Source: Nomia melanderi (lineage: Eukaryota; Arthropoda; Insecta; Hymenoptera; Halictidae). From it: 64,000 nt of DNA. Below are positions 12,285 through 24,541 of the stretch, one piece after another. Where the stretch lies: NCBI RefSeq assembly GCF_051020985.1, contig NC_135001.1, forward strand, positions 14,935,896-14,999,895, written 5' to 3'. Position numbers and translations under genes: made by a program. Numbering within the stretch: the first letter of the stretch is position 1; every line of letters begins with the position of its first letter. A model generated the notes under the pieces. The model was given only the letters and a program-made list of their open reading frames with translations, searched no databases and was not told where the DNA came from.

Positions 12285-12487
12285 TATAACAGCGTAGCTT
12301 GTTATTCCCCTTTAATAATTTTTAACAATCTTGCAAAACTTCCAGGTAAGAGTTTTTTTATATCTATTTATAACATGATAACAAATATTTTTTTCTGAAT
12401 CTAAAAGAACTGAAAAAAACTCTTAGTTGGAAGTTTTGCAAGATTGTTAAAAATTATTAAAGAGGAATAACAAGCCACGCTGTTATA
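12285..12487. repeat. Long near-perfect inverted repeat (hairpin), 74-bp arms
   Basis: The left arm, 12285-12359, is the reverse complement of the right arm, 12414-12487, with about four mismatches over 74 bp and a 54-bp loop. The shared core includes CAATCTTGCAAAACTTCC on the left and its complement on the right. The right arm is also the start of the dispersed repeat found again at 24186-24262, so the hairpin probably arose when an inverted copy of that segment formed next to it. If transcribed it would give a long double-stranded stem. Confidence 0.9.
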
Positions 12488-12805
12488 CACTTTCTGGGGT
12501 CATTGATAGATTAGTATTAGTCGGTGTTGACTTGATCCCTCGCGTACTGTTTGTAAATATTCCGTTCTGCACCTTAGGGCACATTTAACGATATCGATCG
12601 TGAAATGTTAGTAGTGTTTCGTGACCTACGTGTACTAAAGGTGACCTTGATAACTCTGGACAAAAAGGGTTGACAAAGAATTTGGTAGAATCATCTTAAA
12701 ACGTTCATTGAACCATATTATTTTACCTAAAAGACTTTTCAATCGAACCGCTAGCAGCAGAATAATCTAAGTCTATCATGCTTCGTGATTCGCCTTGTAT
12801 ATAGC
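12395..12805 (+). mobile_element. Dispersed long-TIR repeat, copy 1 (partial)
   Basis: Collinear with 24170-24541. Shared words in order include AAGCCACGCTGTT, GATAGATTAGTATTAGTC, TAGTAGTGTTTCGTGA and AGAATTTGGTAGAATCAT. It carries the right terminal repeat but lacks the left one; the sequence to its left is the hairpin arm. It contains no coding frame. Confidence 0.8.
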
Positions 12806-13243
12806 AGCTTCTCGCAGAATAGATAGAATCGCTTTACTAAAATAAATACCAACAAGTTATATTGTATATCTTGCCACCTTTACTTAAGTAGGACGCTCGA
12901 CGATTTTAAGAAGTGTTATACCCGATTTCTCGACTCGGAATTCAACACCCTCAAACTCGCTAAAACCTCGCTGAGCTCCCGATTCCACGACCTATATTAC
13001 TATATAGGCGATCACGCACACACATAGCTCAGAGTTATCGCACTTCCTCTTTTACTCGAGGTCATTGCCTACTACGTGTTTACTATTCGGCCGGTAATCC
13101 ACTCCAAAAACCTAATGTTCGTATATTGTTTCTTTAGGTAGGTCAAACGGCCGTGGCAGCCTTCGTACAGATCATTACACTCACTCTCACAAAAACACTC
13201 ATACTACATATCTGAACCTTAGTTATCCAACCTCTTGATTATA
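12806..13243. other. No supported gene
   Basis: AT-rich; I see no gene or repeat structure. Confidence 0.4.
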
Positions 13244-13470
13244 TTAACACTAAAACTACCAGGCGGGTCAAAATGAGCTATTCGCGATTTCTTCTTTTTG
13301 TAATTATTAAAAAGATAACAGATGTTTCGCTGAGAAATTATTAATGAAATTAATTTAGCAATACGTAAAGTGAATTTTAAATCAATTAAAGTCTTAATAG
13401 ATGCACTCTTGAAGTTTTTTTAGAGGAATTTTAGAAAGTCAATTTAACTGTTCGGTAGTTTTAATGTTAA
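13244..13470. mobile_element. TTAA-flanked MITE, 227 bp
   Basis: The left end is TTAACACTAAAACTACCAGG. The right end, read in reverse, is TTAACATTAAAACTACCG. This gives a roughly 18-bp terminal inverted repeat with one clear mismatch, flanked by TTAA at 13244-13247 and 13467-13470. There is no coding capacity. Size and TTAA sites fit a piggyBac-like non-autonomous element (inferred). Confidence 0.85.
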
Positions 13471-16400
13471 CCAGTGGTGCACCAGTCATTTTTTATATGC
13501 GGTTAAATGAATTACTTTATAACTCGATCCCCCAAACTATTTGATTATTTGACTATCTAAATCGTCTTGGTCCTAATTAGTTCGAATAATTGAGGTACTA
13601 TTGTATAGACTGTTCCAGTTTAATTTATAAATGCAGTTATCTTTGGCACTATTTGTTATTTAAAAAATGTCACAAATATAATTTTTTCTGTTTCGAGAGC
13701 ACAATGATTAGTACGCTTAGTTTAAACAATCGGGTTGAAAGATTAGTCGATTTTACTACAACAATAGGACATTTCTCCTTTAAACAAATGCTCAAACGTT
13801 CTCCACTCTGACAAAACTGAAATCCAGACAAGCATTCGTTCTATCTCGGTAAATGATGCTCGCTTGATTTTATAAATAAATCTTTACTCGCTGAATATTC
13901 CTGAATGTTCGACAAATACTCGCTAGATTTCAGAAAAAAATACTGGGGTGAGATAGAATAATTTGTCCACATTCGTTTTACACCACATGAACATATGTCA
14001 ATTACCATTCACACTAAATGAACATGAATTTGTCAAGAATGGGAGTATTCGTTTGGTCGATATAAATTCACCATTACTGAATAATGAGCCATATATTTAA
14101 CACAATGATGAGCTCTACAATGTGAAAACTAAAAGAAATTTGTTGAAATTGTAGACAAAAAATACTAACTAAATTTGTTTAGAGTTAAATTCGAAAGCAT
14201 TCAAAAGGTAATTGCTTTCACCTACGGACGACTCAATTGTCTGTTAGTCTGGTCTATCCTTTGCTTTACTAAAGGGCGCATGTATTTCTCTTTCATTTCC
14301 GCGAACACAGCTCAGTGGTTCAGCGAGCCAAAGGTTTTCAATGGTTAAACAGTCCTTGTGAATTTGTTGTAGCTTCGTTATTATTATATTACGGGAGAAT
14401 TCTGAGACTTTTCTCGCAACGGAATGTTTCGAGGTGAAATTCACGGTTAAAATTCTACTTTTTGTTTTATGGTAGTACGCGCTGAGAAGTATATTTCAGG
14501 GCTGTATCTGAATTTTACGGTCGTATAACGTAGCGTTGTTCCCACGATAATATTACGTAGATATGCAACGTTGGCATTGTAATCGTAGCTGCGCTCAAGG
14601 AAGGGAAAAACTGAATTTCTCGGGGATTAGGTATCTGACGATCTCCGCGAACATAATTTTAAAATTCCAAAGACGATGGACTTAACGAGAAAGTAGTTTT
14701 AACAATGCTGTTTCTCTTTATTATTTATAGTACCGAAATATGTGTATATTTTAAAATTAAATGTTACAAATACATGTTTTGATAAGGTAAAAACAATAAA
14801 ATGGGATGGATATTTGAAACAATTAAAAAGCATATTCATACATTAATCGTGTCTTTATATTCATCGATCTTTTTTTATCAATTTCATTAATCACAGTAAA
14901 TAAATTAGAAACTGTCACTATATTCTTTATAAATATGATATAAATACTTTAGATATTTATGAAATCTATTTAAGAGGTTGTTATTACGAGAAAAATACTA
15001 TTTTCAAAACAATTCCAGATTTAAGTAAACACTGGTTATATCCTATGATATGAAACTTTTTTGCAGTTGCTTATATTCTGTAAACTACTGAATGTTACAG
15101 ATATAGAAAAATTCATTGTAATTTATGGTGCAACAAATCATGCTACTTTTTCTTAATTCAGACCGTGTTGTACTTAGTTTATAATTCTGATTTTCTCATT
15201 AAAAACCTTTCATTGAGAATAATTGTTGAAGATATATCATGTCTTAAACCGAATATATTATTTTTCCTTCGATATTCTTGGCCGAAATTTGAAAGCAATT
15301 ATAATGTGTAATAAGATATAAGGGAGAAGTGAAATGGTCTTTATTTACAGAGAAATCCAACAATGTTTCAATTAAAGGGTGTATTTACATAGCGAGAGAT
15401 TTCCAACTTGTATTTCTGTTAGTACCTTTACCTACTTAAAGTTGATATTCAGAAGTACTTGTTTAACTGCAGAGATTTACTTAATGTAAAATAATATTTC
15501 CTCTATTTAACTACTGACATTTCAACCAATTTGGAGCAAATCTTGAGAGAGGTTTGTAATAAATTATGAATTTGATCACTCGATGAATTACATATTGCAT
15601 GATATTTTAAAAATACACCAATGAACTTGAGAACATCAAAAAAAGATCTCAAGAGAAAATTTCCATTAATATAAGTGGAAGTGATGTGCCTTTTAAAATT
15701 GACACAAACTTTCTCTCAACTTATAGAGTACATATTTGGGTCCTTCGTGAAACAAAATAATCAATTCCACTTTTAAGATATTAAAAATCGCAGTTAATCA
15801 CATATTTAAAAGCACGAAAAATGATTTCTAAAATTTTGTACTGTTTGAGAATTTTAATGCTAAATTTCTGTTCTTAAATATGTTTTCTGTATTAAATTAT
15901 TTAATTAGTTTTTTATATACTTATTTTCATAAAATTCCTCGTCCCCTCGGCAACCCACGAAGTTCGACGATCAAGCAGTTGTAATATGATACTCTCTGTT
16001 CAGTGGTGGTAGATATTGGCGAGACAACATTAATGCAATTATAAAACTTCTTTATAAGGTCTATTTTGTAAATGAAACTTTTACTAATTCATTGTGAGTT
16101 TCTTCTGGTTAAAACAAGACCAAATATGACATACTTTAAGTCACAATTTACTGAAAGAAAATAGATTATTGTAATTTATTAAATTAGTAAATATATTCGA
16201 AAATATATCGTGTTTGGTCTCGTTTGAATCAGAAAAACCTTACAATTCAATTGGAAAAAGTTTCAATTAGTAAAAGTGGAAAATAGAAAAGTTTAACATT
16301 ACGTGAAATATACCTTCATTCGCCTGTTTGTTTTGTTCGATCCGAAGGTCAAGGATCTCGCTCTTTCATTTGCATTGTCTTTCTCTACAGAGGACAAGCA

Positions 16401-19136
16401 AAGGAGCTCTATTCGGATCTCATTTCGACTTCAAATCAAGACCACTGCATGATTAATACCCGATTGCAGTCCCGATTTTTGAGTACTAATCGCGAGAATA
16501 TTATAGTTTTGTGTTCCGAGAATGACGAGCATGGAACATACACACGGAAGATTGTCGAGAGTATCTGACTACTTGGATGAACATCCGAATTTGCTCATGA
16601 AACAGGAAAACGGTTCGCGTTTTCGCGTAGAAATACTAATCACGGCATTCGGCGATGCCATTACCTTCTCTACCAAAGCGTGCTGTAATCCGAATCGTAA
16701 CTTTCCTCGCAGAAATGCGGTACACTGAAGCAGCGTTGCGCGATGACAGTGTCGATTCAACTTTATGACGACATTTTAGCAGCGGTGTAATGGAAGAACA
16801 GTATGGTGCGTTGCCGTTAATTCCGGTGCTCTTTAGGGTATGAGCAATATAGTTTGCATCCTCTCTATTTGTTCTTAGACGATATCGATGATTATTACGC
16901 AGGGTAAATGATAAATTCTTGTTGTATGCGGTTTATATTACACTGTTTAACATTAAAATTATCGTACAACTCAAAATGTCTATTAATTTAGAAAATTAAT
17001 AGTTTCACTTATACACTGTTATATTTTCACAAGAAATAGGTACATATCAATCACATAAAATACTCAGTAGGTTTAGGATTAATCCCTTGTCATCCGGTTT
17101 TTTTGCGCCGATGATTATCAGATTTATTTTATTATTACTAATTTGCAAGAACAAAAAAAAATTCTCCGTTAGTGTAAAATGTACAATTACTTCAATGTAA
17201 AACATTGATAATAAGAAAATAATTTATGAAATCTTAACATGAAATAATATTATCAAAAATAAATTATTGGATCACATTTCTGTTTCGCTTATGTCATATT
17301 AAATGTGAATGTTCCAATGTTTTTATTTATATGTTATTTCTACGCTACTCTGTAAGCGCTTTTATGAAAAATGGGATTTTCTAATTTGAAATTATTTTGT
17401 TATGCCATAACGACTATACTACTTTAATTTTGAACAACATAATTAGTATATACTTATTCTATAAGAAAATTCCTAATAAGAAAGAGGAAAGCTATTACAA
17501 TGTAAGAGACATCAAAGAATTTGATGTCATATCTTTAAATTAATAATAATTAATAATTAACTAATAAGAAATTCTATCCTCTGTGTATAACTGTATGAAT
17601 CGACTGAACAAAATATAAACATATATAGAAAACTTCAGGTATTGATTGAAATATGTTCCACTAGAATAAATTCAGTATTTCTTCTCGTAAAATAAATCAA
17701 CTGAAAATGTTAAATTTAGGTTATATTACCGTTCAAGTTTTAAATCCGTGATATGCTGGAAATTGTGAAAACAGCGCGAATAAGCAGTCCGGGCAAATGA
17801 TTTTTTTAAATTTACGTTTTTGGCCACGGAATAATATTCCGAGGATAAAATGATATTGCTTGCTTAATGTTCATTAAAACTTCTGTAACCTTGGTATACA
17901 TGAAACCATAATGTAGCTTTACGAAGTTACAGATTTTTAATTAAAACTAGACGTGCATAACATGCTGAATATTAATGCTTACTATAATATGGGAAAAAAG
18001 GGCGCAGAGGATAGAATATCTCGCAACATTTTTTAATACAAAGACGCTGTGCAAGGAATTACTAAAAGTAACATAAGTTAATATAATTAATAACAGTTCA
18101 TTGACGAAATAAATATGTTTCTAATGAAATGTAAGTTACTTAATTTATATAAAACTTATCCATCGATACACAAATTATATACTTACATATATAGTGCTCT
18201 CTGTATAATTTTACCAACTTACTATTGAATTTATGAAATTATAATTATACAGTAATCAAAATACATATAAAATATTATGCAATTTAAAAGTTAAAATATT
18301 CATTCGAATTGATTGTTTTTCATAGATAAAGAGCTCGCATCGAGTTGATATTGCATAACATGGTTCTAATTAGTCTTTGATATAGTTTGAGATCGACTGC
18401 AGAGCAGTGCATGAGCTATTTTTCAATTAAAAGCATTGGAAAGATATTCAGTTAGAATAACATATATCACATTCGTATATATTCAAACACATTTTTACCA
18501 ACTTCCTCATAAAACCATTTTCATCTACAAAACAAAATTGAAAAATCTAACTAATGTTCTGAAGTTTATATTGGTACTTTTCACCTCACTTCTTAATTTC
18601 TAAGATATACCAGTCTCTCGTTACAATAATTAATCGTTTGCACACCAAAGTTTTTTCGCTATTCATAATTTCCTAATGAAACATTGTTTAAACTTCTTAT
18701 TGCATTAAATAGAAATAACACATAAATCAGAGGACAGAAATATTTTATTTTAACATTTTATGTCTCATTATGTTAGATCGATATTAAATATTGAATTTTA
18801 TAGTATTATATTATTTTATTCATCAACACCAATGAAATCAATTGTTACTTTCCACGATCAACAATTGAATTCAGGTAAAAGTGTTTCGGGGTTCGATTGG
18901 TAGATGCTGCAGCATATCTATCGCGCCTTTATCAAAAGATTATTACTGTTAAAATTGTTTACGTTTTATTTAAAAATGATTAACTACCGATGACAGGTTA
19001 ATTACTGGTGCTTTTACCTTATTTATATTTGTTAAAATCTACTTAAAATTTTCGGCACAAGTCTGATTCGATATTCTAGGGCAAGGAGTTAAAGCTCTTC
19101 GATTAAACTCTAGATGCATCTCTTCTTTGTTTACAG
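13471..19136. other. Intron or intergenic sequence upstream of the first visible phosphatase exon
   Basis: Mostly very AT-rich. The expected upstream phosphatase exons, with signal peptide, first metal-binding Asp and catalytic Ser, were looked for as GDG and DSA-type motifs and not found here. ORFs at 14244-14444, 16522-16728 (+) and 16569-16760 (-) overlap or lack recognisable features. A motif AGGGCAAGGAGTTAA at 19078-19092 resembles one at 61881-61895 and may be the worn end of a TTAA element. Confidence 0.4.
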
Positions 19137-19315
19137 GTAAATCGACAGGATTGGTAACGACCACGAGGGTAACACACGCGACCCCGGCAGCTCTTTACGC
19201 GCATGCAGCCAGCCGTTACTGGGAGGACGACGGCAAGGTGCCACCTGCTGCACGGACCTCTTGCAAGGACATCGCACGTCAGCTGCTCGAGGACGAACCC
19301 GGCCGTAACATCAAC
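19137..19315 (+). CDS. Alkaline phosphatase, internal exon A
   Basis: Internal exon of a metal-dependent alkaline phosphatase (phosphomonoester hydrolase, normally GPI-anchored on the outer plasma membrane in insects). An AG acceptor ends at 19136 and a GT donor starts at 19316. The exon enters in phase 1 (the glycine of GKSTG is split) and leaves in phase 0 after RNIN, giving 59 codons. VTTTRVTHATPAALYAHA is the family block around the active-site loop that contributes a His and a Ser/Thr metal ligand near the phosphate (H153/S155 in human placental enzyme numbering); here these are His and Thr. The Thr matches the bacterial type and some insect enzymes. The preceding exon should carry the nucleophilic Ser; it was not located in the window. 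Confidence 0.96.
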
Positions 19316-22300
19316 GTACGGAATTATATTTTAGCTTAACCAGCTTTCTCTACCCTCGCCCCGTAGATTCTGCACGCTCCTTATACCTGCCCCTGTGGAT
19401 CGCGTGGTTCGATACGTGCCGAGATTTCTAAAGGATCCACGGGGACACTTGAATCGTGTACATAACGTCCGATTTAGAAGGGGTTGCACTATCTTAAGTA
19501 TGTAGAATTGGTATTCTAGTGCAGTTCTCTTTCTTAAAGTGTAATGGAAATAAAAGAAAATTTTGGATAAAGTATTCATTTTATTAGTTTTAAGGAATAT
19601 TTGTGTACTATTTGCCATTTTGAGCCATTTATGGTGGTCTTTTGGTAGAGATTTTAGAAGTGATTTTAGAATTATAAATTATTAAACAAAAATTAAAAAC
19701 TCATTTCTTTTTAGACTTGAAGATTAGCCTAATTCTTTCACACTAACAATTTTAAATTAAATCTAAGGTATAGCCATGTGGAATTAGATTTTCCCGGACA
19801 GGATGATTAATTTATCTCATTTTTATAAATCATAATGTGATAACTCTGATGATAAGAATGATGAATCATACGACTGAAACTGAACACGAAGGTAGATAAG
19901 TATTACTTATTATATTTCTGTATAAAGTGTGGATATAAAATATTCGAGATTTTGAATGTGTATATATAATTTTGATAAATTCTACATTTTACTTTATTTT
20001 ACTTTATATTTGTTATTATTTCCGATGTATAAAGAACACTTCATCTTTTTTCGTTTTAATACTATATATTTTATATTTTGTGGATTCAATCGTATTTTCT
20101 ACCGTCTTAGAAATAAATGTACTGTTAATTTCAGATTCCTTTGCTCTCTTATCCGTTTTTTGATATGAACTACTGATCAACATTTGCAATTAAAATGTTT
20201 CTTTGGAGAGTCTAACAAAATGTTTAAGTTGTTAACTAACAATGTCTCAATTTCGAATCAAATGAATCCTTTTAAGTGAAACTCATTTCATTTGAAAATG
20301 GGAATATTATGTAATATCTTAATTCTCTGTTATTCGTTGTTTATAAGATTTTTAATAATAGTGTATTTTTTTAAATGACAAAATATATTTGGAAAATATA
20401 ACATTTAAACGTGATGAAAAACAACACATATTATATAACGAATAGATTCATTATTATTAATTTATTACGCATGCTACAATGCCTTAAACAATGTGCAGGG
20501 TGATTTACGCAACTACTACGATCCATATATTTTTTGGTTAAAGTTAAAACAAAATGTGATGAAAGAAAATTGAATAGTATAAAATTGTATAGTCGAAAAT
20601 AGTTTATCATTCCCGAGAATAACGCAGCGCAATAATAGTTCAACTCAAGTATTACAAAATACGGAAATCGTAAATTATTCAGTGATTTCAGTGCACCGTA
20701 ACAGATGCTCTTAATTAAAGTGTGTCATAACTGTGACATTCAATCCATGTTACAAGAGAATGTTCAGTTGGGTTATATTCTCATAATTGATCGTGTCAAC
20801 TGCAGGTCGACAATATCAAGCTTAAACAAGGCTAAATATTCAAATCACATCCTATACCATTTACTCCTATAAATACATAAAATTATTGCCAAATTATATT
20901 TATTTTCACATTTTGCACTTCCCAACACTGTCGGCTTTTCACTTTGGAACTTGAGTCATCGCTTCTAAATTAAACTATAGGTAAATTAATATAGCATTTT
21001 GCTAGTTTATTCGACGACATTTGAAAAACACGAAACTGCAACTGTAGGAATTTTTATAATATAATTACTATGTCATGAATAATTGTAGCAAAACTTAAAC
21101 TGAAAATATTAAATATAAAAGTAAGACATACGTATCTCTAAAATGGAATATTCGAAACAACGGTTTGCAAACGGTTACAGAGTGAATGTTTAGATGTGTG
21201 TTCTTCTCAACATTTCAATAACCTTGACATATCGTGTCAAGGACATCATTCTGAACAACTTCTTCCCATATATACAATGAGCGATCTCTTTTAGTTTTCC
21301 AGTTATACACAAAAATATATGTCGCATTATATGTATGGTTTCCTTCAATTATTGAAGTTGTTTTCTGGATTGCAGTTATTAATGATTCTAATAAGAATAT
21401 TCGTTTTATATTATTTTATCAAACTACAAAAGAATATTATGTGTTATGCATAATATACCACTGCAGTATAATTGATTCATAGAATTAATAGCATTTTATA
21501 CATGATGTTTTGTCAATACTTTCATCGTGCGAAGCATTGAAATCAAATGTAGGGAAGAAAATTTTATAATATCGCATATTATTGATTCACGAATGCTTTG
21601 AAAGGAAAATACGTCCAGAAATAATTCTACGTGTCCATTTCGTGGCTTCACAAATATTTGATCTGGATGAGCAGTTAAAAAATAAAAAGTTGAAACCTGT
21701 TGTTTTTAATTATTTCGAAATAATTGATGACACTGATTGACTCCACGATTTGTTGACCGTATTTCGAAGCACGTGTTGTGCTACGAGGTAATATCGCAAC
21801 GGACAGAAAAAAAATAGGGGAAACTTATTGAATTGGAAAGCGTTACTTGAAGCCGAGAAATTGATTTCTGCCGGACAAAGGATTTCGAGGAGGATGAAAT
21901 ACTCGTAAGCATTGGCTCTGTAATGTACAAATCGCTCCATTCACTATCCAGAATGTCGTCTCGAGCGTTCACGTGTCTGGTCTATGCAAGCGATTTCTCG
22001 TGAATGCAAGTTCTTGAAGAAACATTTCTGTGATAGATACAAAATGTTCGTCCTCGAATGTTCTGTAGTGAGCGAAAAATACGGTTGGCGTCCAAAACAT
22101 TAATAAAACACCACATGCTTTTTCACGTCTTAATTTAACAATTCTTTTGGAGGTACGTGAACTGTTCTTGAATGTCAAATCGATTTTTAAACTTATTATT
22201 AACTGATTACCAAAGGAAAATTGGTACTATTCGATTGACTATAGTAAGAGCTTTTGACATATATGCAGAAAACGAAACATATGTTTCAATTTAAACAAAT

Positions 22301-23914
22301 TTGTAAAGTTTAACGCTATTCTTTACCAATGTAGAGTTTGTATCTGCTATGAACGAGGAAGTTAAAGAGTTAACATGAAAGAATAAATGAAAACCGTGAT
22401 ATTTTTTCATGTGTAGCTCCATATCCACGTATGTCGATAGTAAAATAGCGTAGAAGTGGATATTGAAAAAATGCACAAACACGTTAGTTAAATATTTTTC
22501 GACGTTAATAACCGAATTAGCTCCAGACACATATGTTATTGAAAATAAAAATCAGTTTAGGAAAAATTACTTTTACTTCGTTTCTAGGCATTAATAAATA
22601 TATACAATGTATGCGAGCTAAATTTATCACTTCTGATATTCCCTTTATAATTAAAGTACCTATTGTGTACAAATGTTCCATACAAAAATTTCCTGTTTTC
22701 ACAGAAGATAGAGTAAACTAAAGCTAGTTTCATTTCGTTACAAGAAGTAAACGAGATGAGAAAACATTGTATTATGCTTATTAGCACAGACAATCATATT
22801 TGCTTAAACGGACGTTATGTTTTATTTAGGTTTACAAGTCCCATTTTGAGAGCAAATTAAACGACCTAAATACTAATTACTTGAAAGTCGCCGAAAGTTT
22901 TGCAGTTAAAATTTTCTGTATAACTTACGGCATTACTTCAAAGTAATATTCCGCTTAATTTTAGACCCTCGAAAATACTCCATTTGCTTACCAACGTCGT
23001 GCTTTTTCCTTGATATGTTACACGTTTTTTTATTTCTTAATTTTGTTTATACTGCTGCGTCATACTATACATGCTTTATTTCTCAGTATTATTTCAAATC
23101 TATTTAATCCACTTAAAATGTATTTTTAATTGAACCATTTATTTATCAAATGATTAAATTCGTGAAATAAAAGTTTAAGGAATTGATAAAATTATACCAT
23201 TGGAGCAACAACTTAACGTGACACTAAACTTTAAGATAATTCTGAAAATGGAGTAATCACTTTGGTAATTAAACGGCTTAATTATCCAGAGTATTTTAAT
23301 CTTCAAATAATACAATTCTATTTCATATCTCGAATTACACGATTTTGTCCAGGTTTGTTTTAATACATTATTTACCGGTTAGTAGGTTTTACACCGCCAC
23401 TATTCCTATCTTATAAATTAGCATCCGAAATCTCAAATATTCAGTGTTTCATTCTTTAACATTTTATAATCGTTGACATAAATTTATATAACAAGTGTTA
23501 AGACATAATTTACTTTTATAGATCTACAATGATAATTAATAGTATTTGTTACAATAATTAATGCCAAAAATCAAGTTTTCACTAATTTTTCACTGATTTC
23601 TAAGGGGTAGTCAATGGCTCCGATATTACGAAAAAATTCTAGTTTGAAGAAATAAAATTTTATTTTCGACGTACATTTATTTGAGAATGAAATTTTCCAC
23701 GATAAAACGTCAGTCTACGTTTTCAATGCACTTTACTCATTGTCCGTTGAATCCAGAATTAATTATATTCAAGTACGTCTGAAAAATGTTCGAATTCTAT
23801 TTTCTAGAAAATAAAGTTCTGAATGAAGAAATTTTCTTTTTCTTTTTAACTTACTTTTTCAAGTGGACTCATCTCTTTTCGGCTCATACTCATAGATAGG
23901 TAACACCTTCTAGT
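19316..23914. other. Phosphatase intron (5' part)
   Basis: First part of an 8.8-kb intron. The sequence is AT-rich. A candidate transposon end, CAGGGTGATTTACGCAACTA, lies at 20497-20516, but no matching partner was seen. ORFs here are short, overlapping and compositionally biased. Confidence 0.6.
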
Positions 23915-24541
23915 ATACGGGGTGGACCACGATGCGTGATCAGCTTAGATCATTCTGCTTCTAGCGATTCGATTGGAAATTTTGTTAGGTAAAATAACAT
24001 GGTTCAATAAGTGCTTTAAGTTGATTGTGCCAAGTCTTTTGACAACCTTCCTTTCCAGAGTTATCAAGGTCACCTTATGTTCTTTTACAGATAAACCTAC
24101 TATTTTTTTACATCCACCTTTTTGGGGATACTGAAACGAATTCAATAAGCATCATAATAAATATTTTTTTTTTAATCTAAAAATACTGAAGAAAACTCTT
24201 AGTTTGAAGAGATTTGCAAGATTCTTCAAGACTACTAAAGAGAAATAGCAAGCCACGCTGTTGTACTCTTTCTAGAGTTGTTGATAGATTAGTATTAGTC
24301 ATTATTGATTTGCCCCCTCGCATTTGATAATACCGGAGGTGAACTGATAGTAGTGTTTCGTGATCTGCGTGTACTGAAAGTGACCTTGATAACTCTAGGA
24401 AAAAAGGGTTAACAAAGAATTTGGTAGAATCATGTTGAAGCTCTCCTTGAACCATATTATTTTAGCTAACAAAATTTCCGATCGAACCGCTAGCAGCCGA
24501 ATAATCTAAGATGATCACGCTTTGTGGTCCACTCTGTATGT
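23915..24541. mobile_element. Long-TIR non-autonomous element, about 627 bp
   Basis: The left arm (23915 to about 24077) and right arm (about 24382 to 24541) are inverted repeats of roughly 160 bp. They share GTGGACCAC and GCGTGATCA near the outer ends, and ATCAAGGTCAC(C/T)TT near the inner ends. The centre has no transposase. A second, partial copy at 12395-12805 shows the sequence is mobile or was so. It sits inside the phosphatase intron. The superfamily is not determinable by eye. Confidence 0.85.

Noticed and set aside
16522..16760. Overlapping ORFs of 68 (+) and 63 (-) codons upstream of the phosphatase, considered as its first exon
   Set aside because: Neither contains the expected signal peptide, metal-binding Asp or catalytic-Ser motif, and they overlap in antisense.
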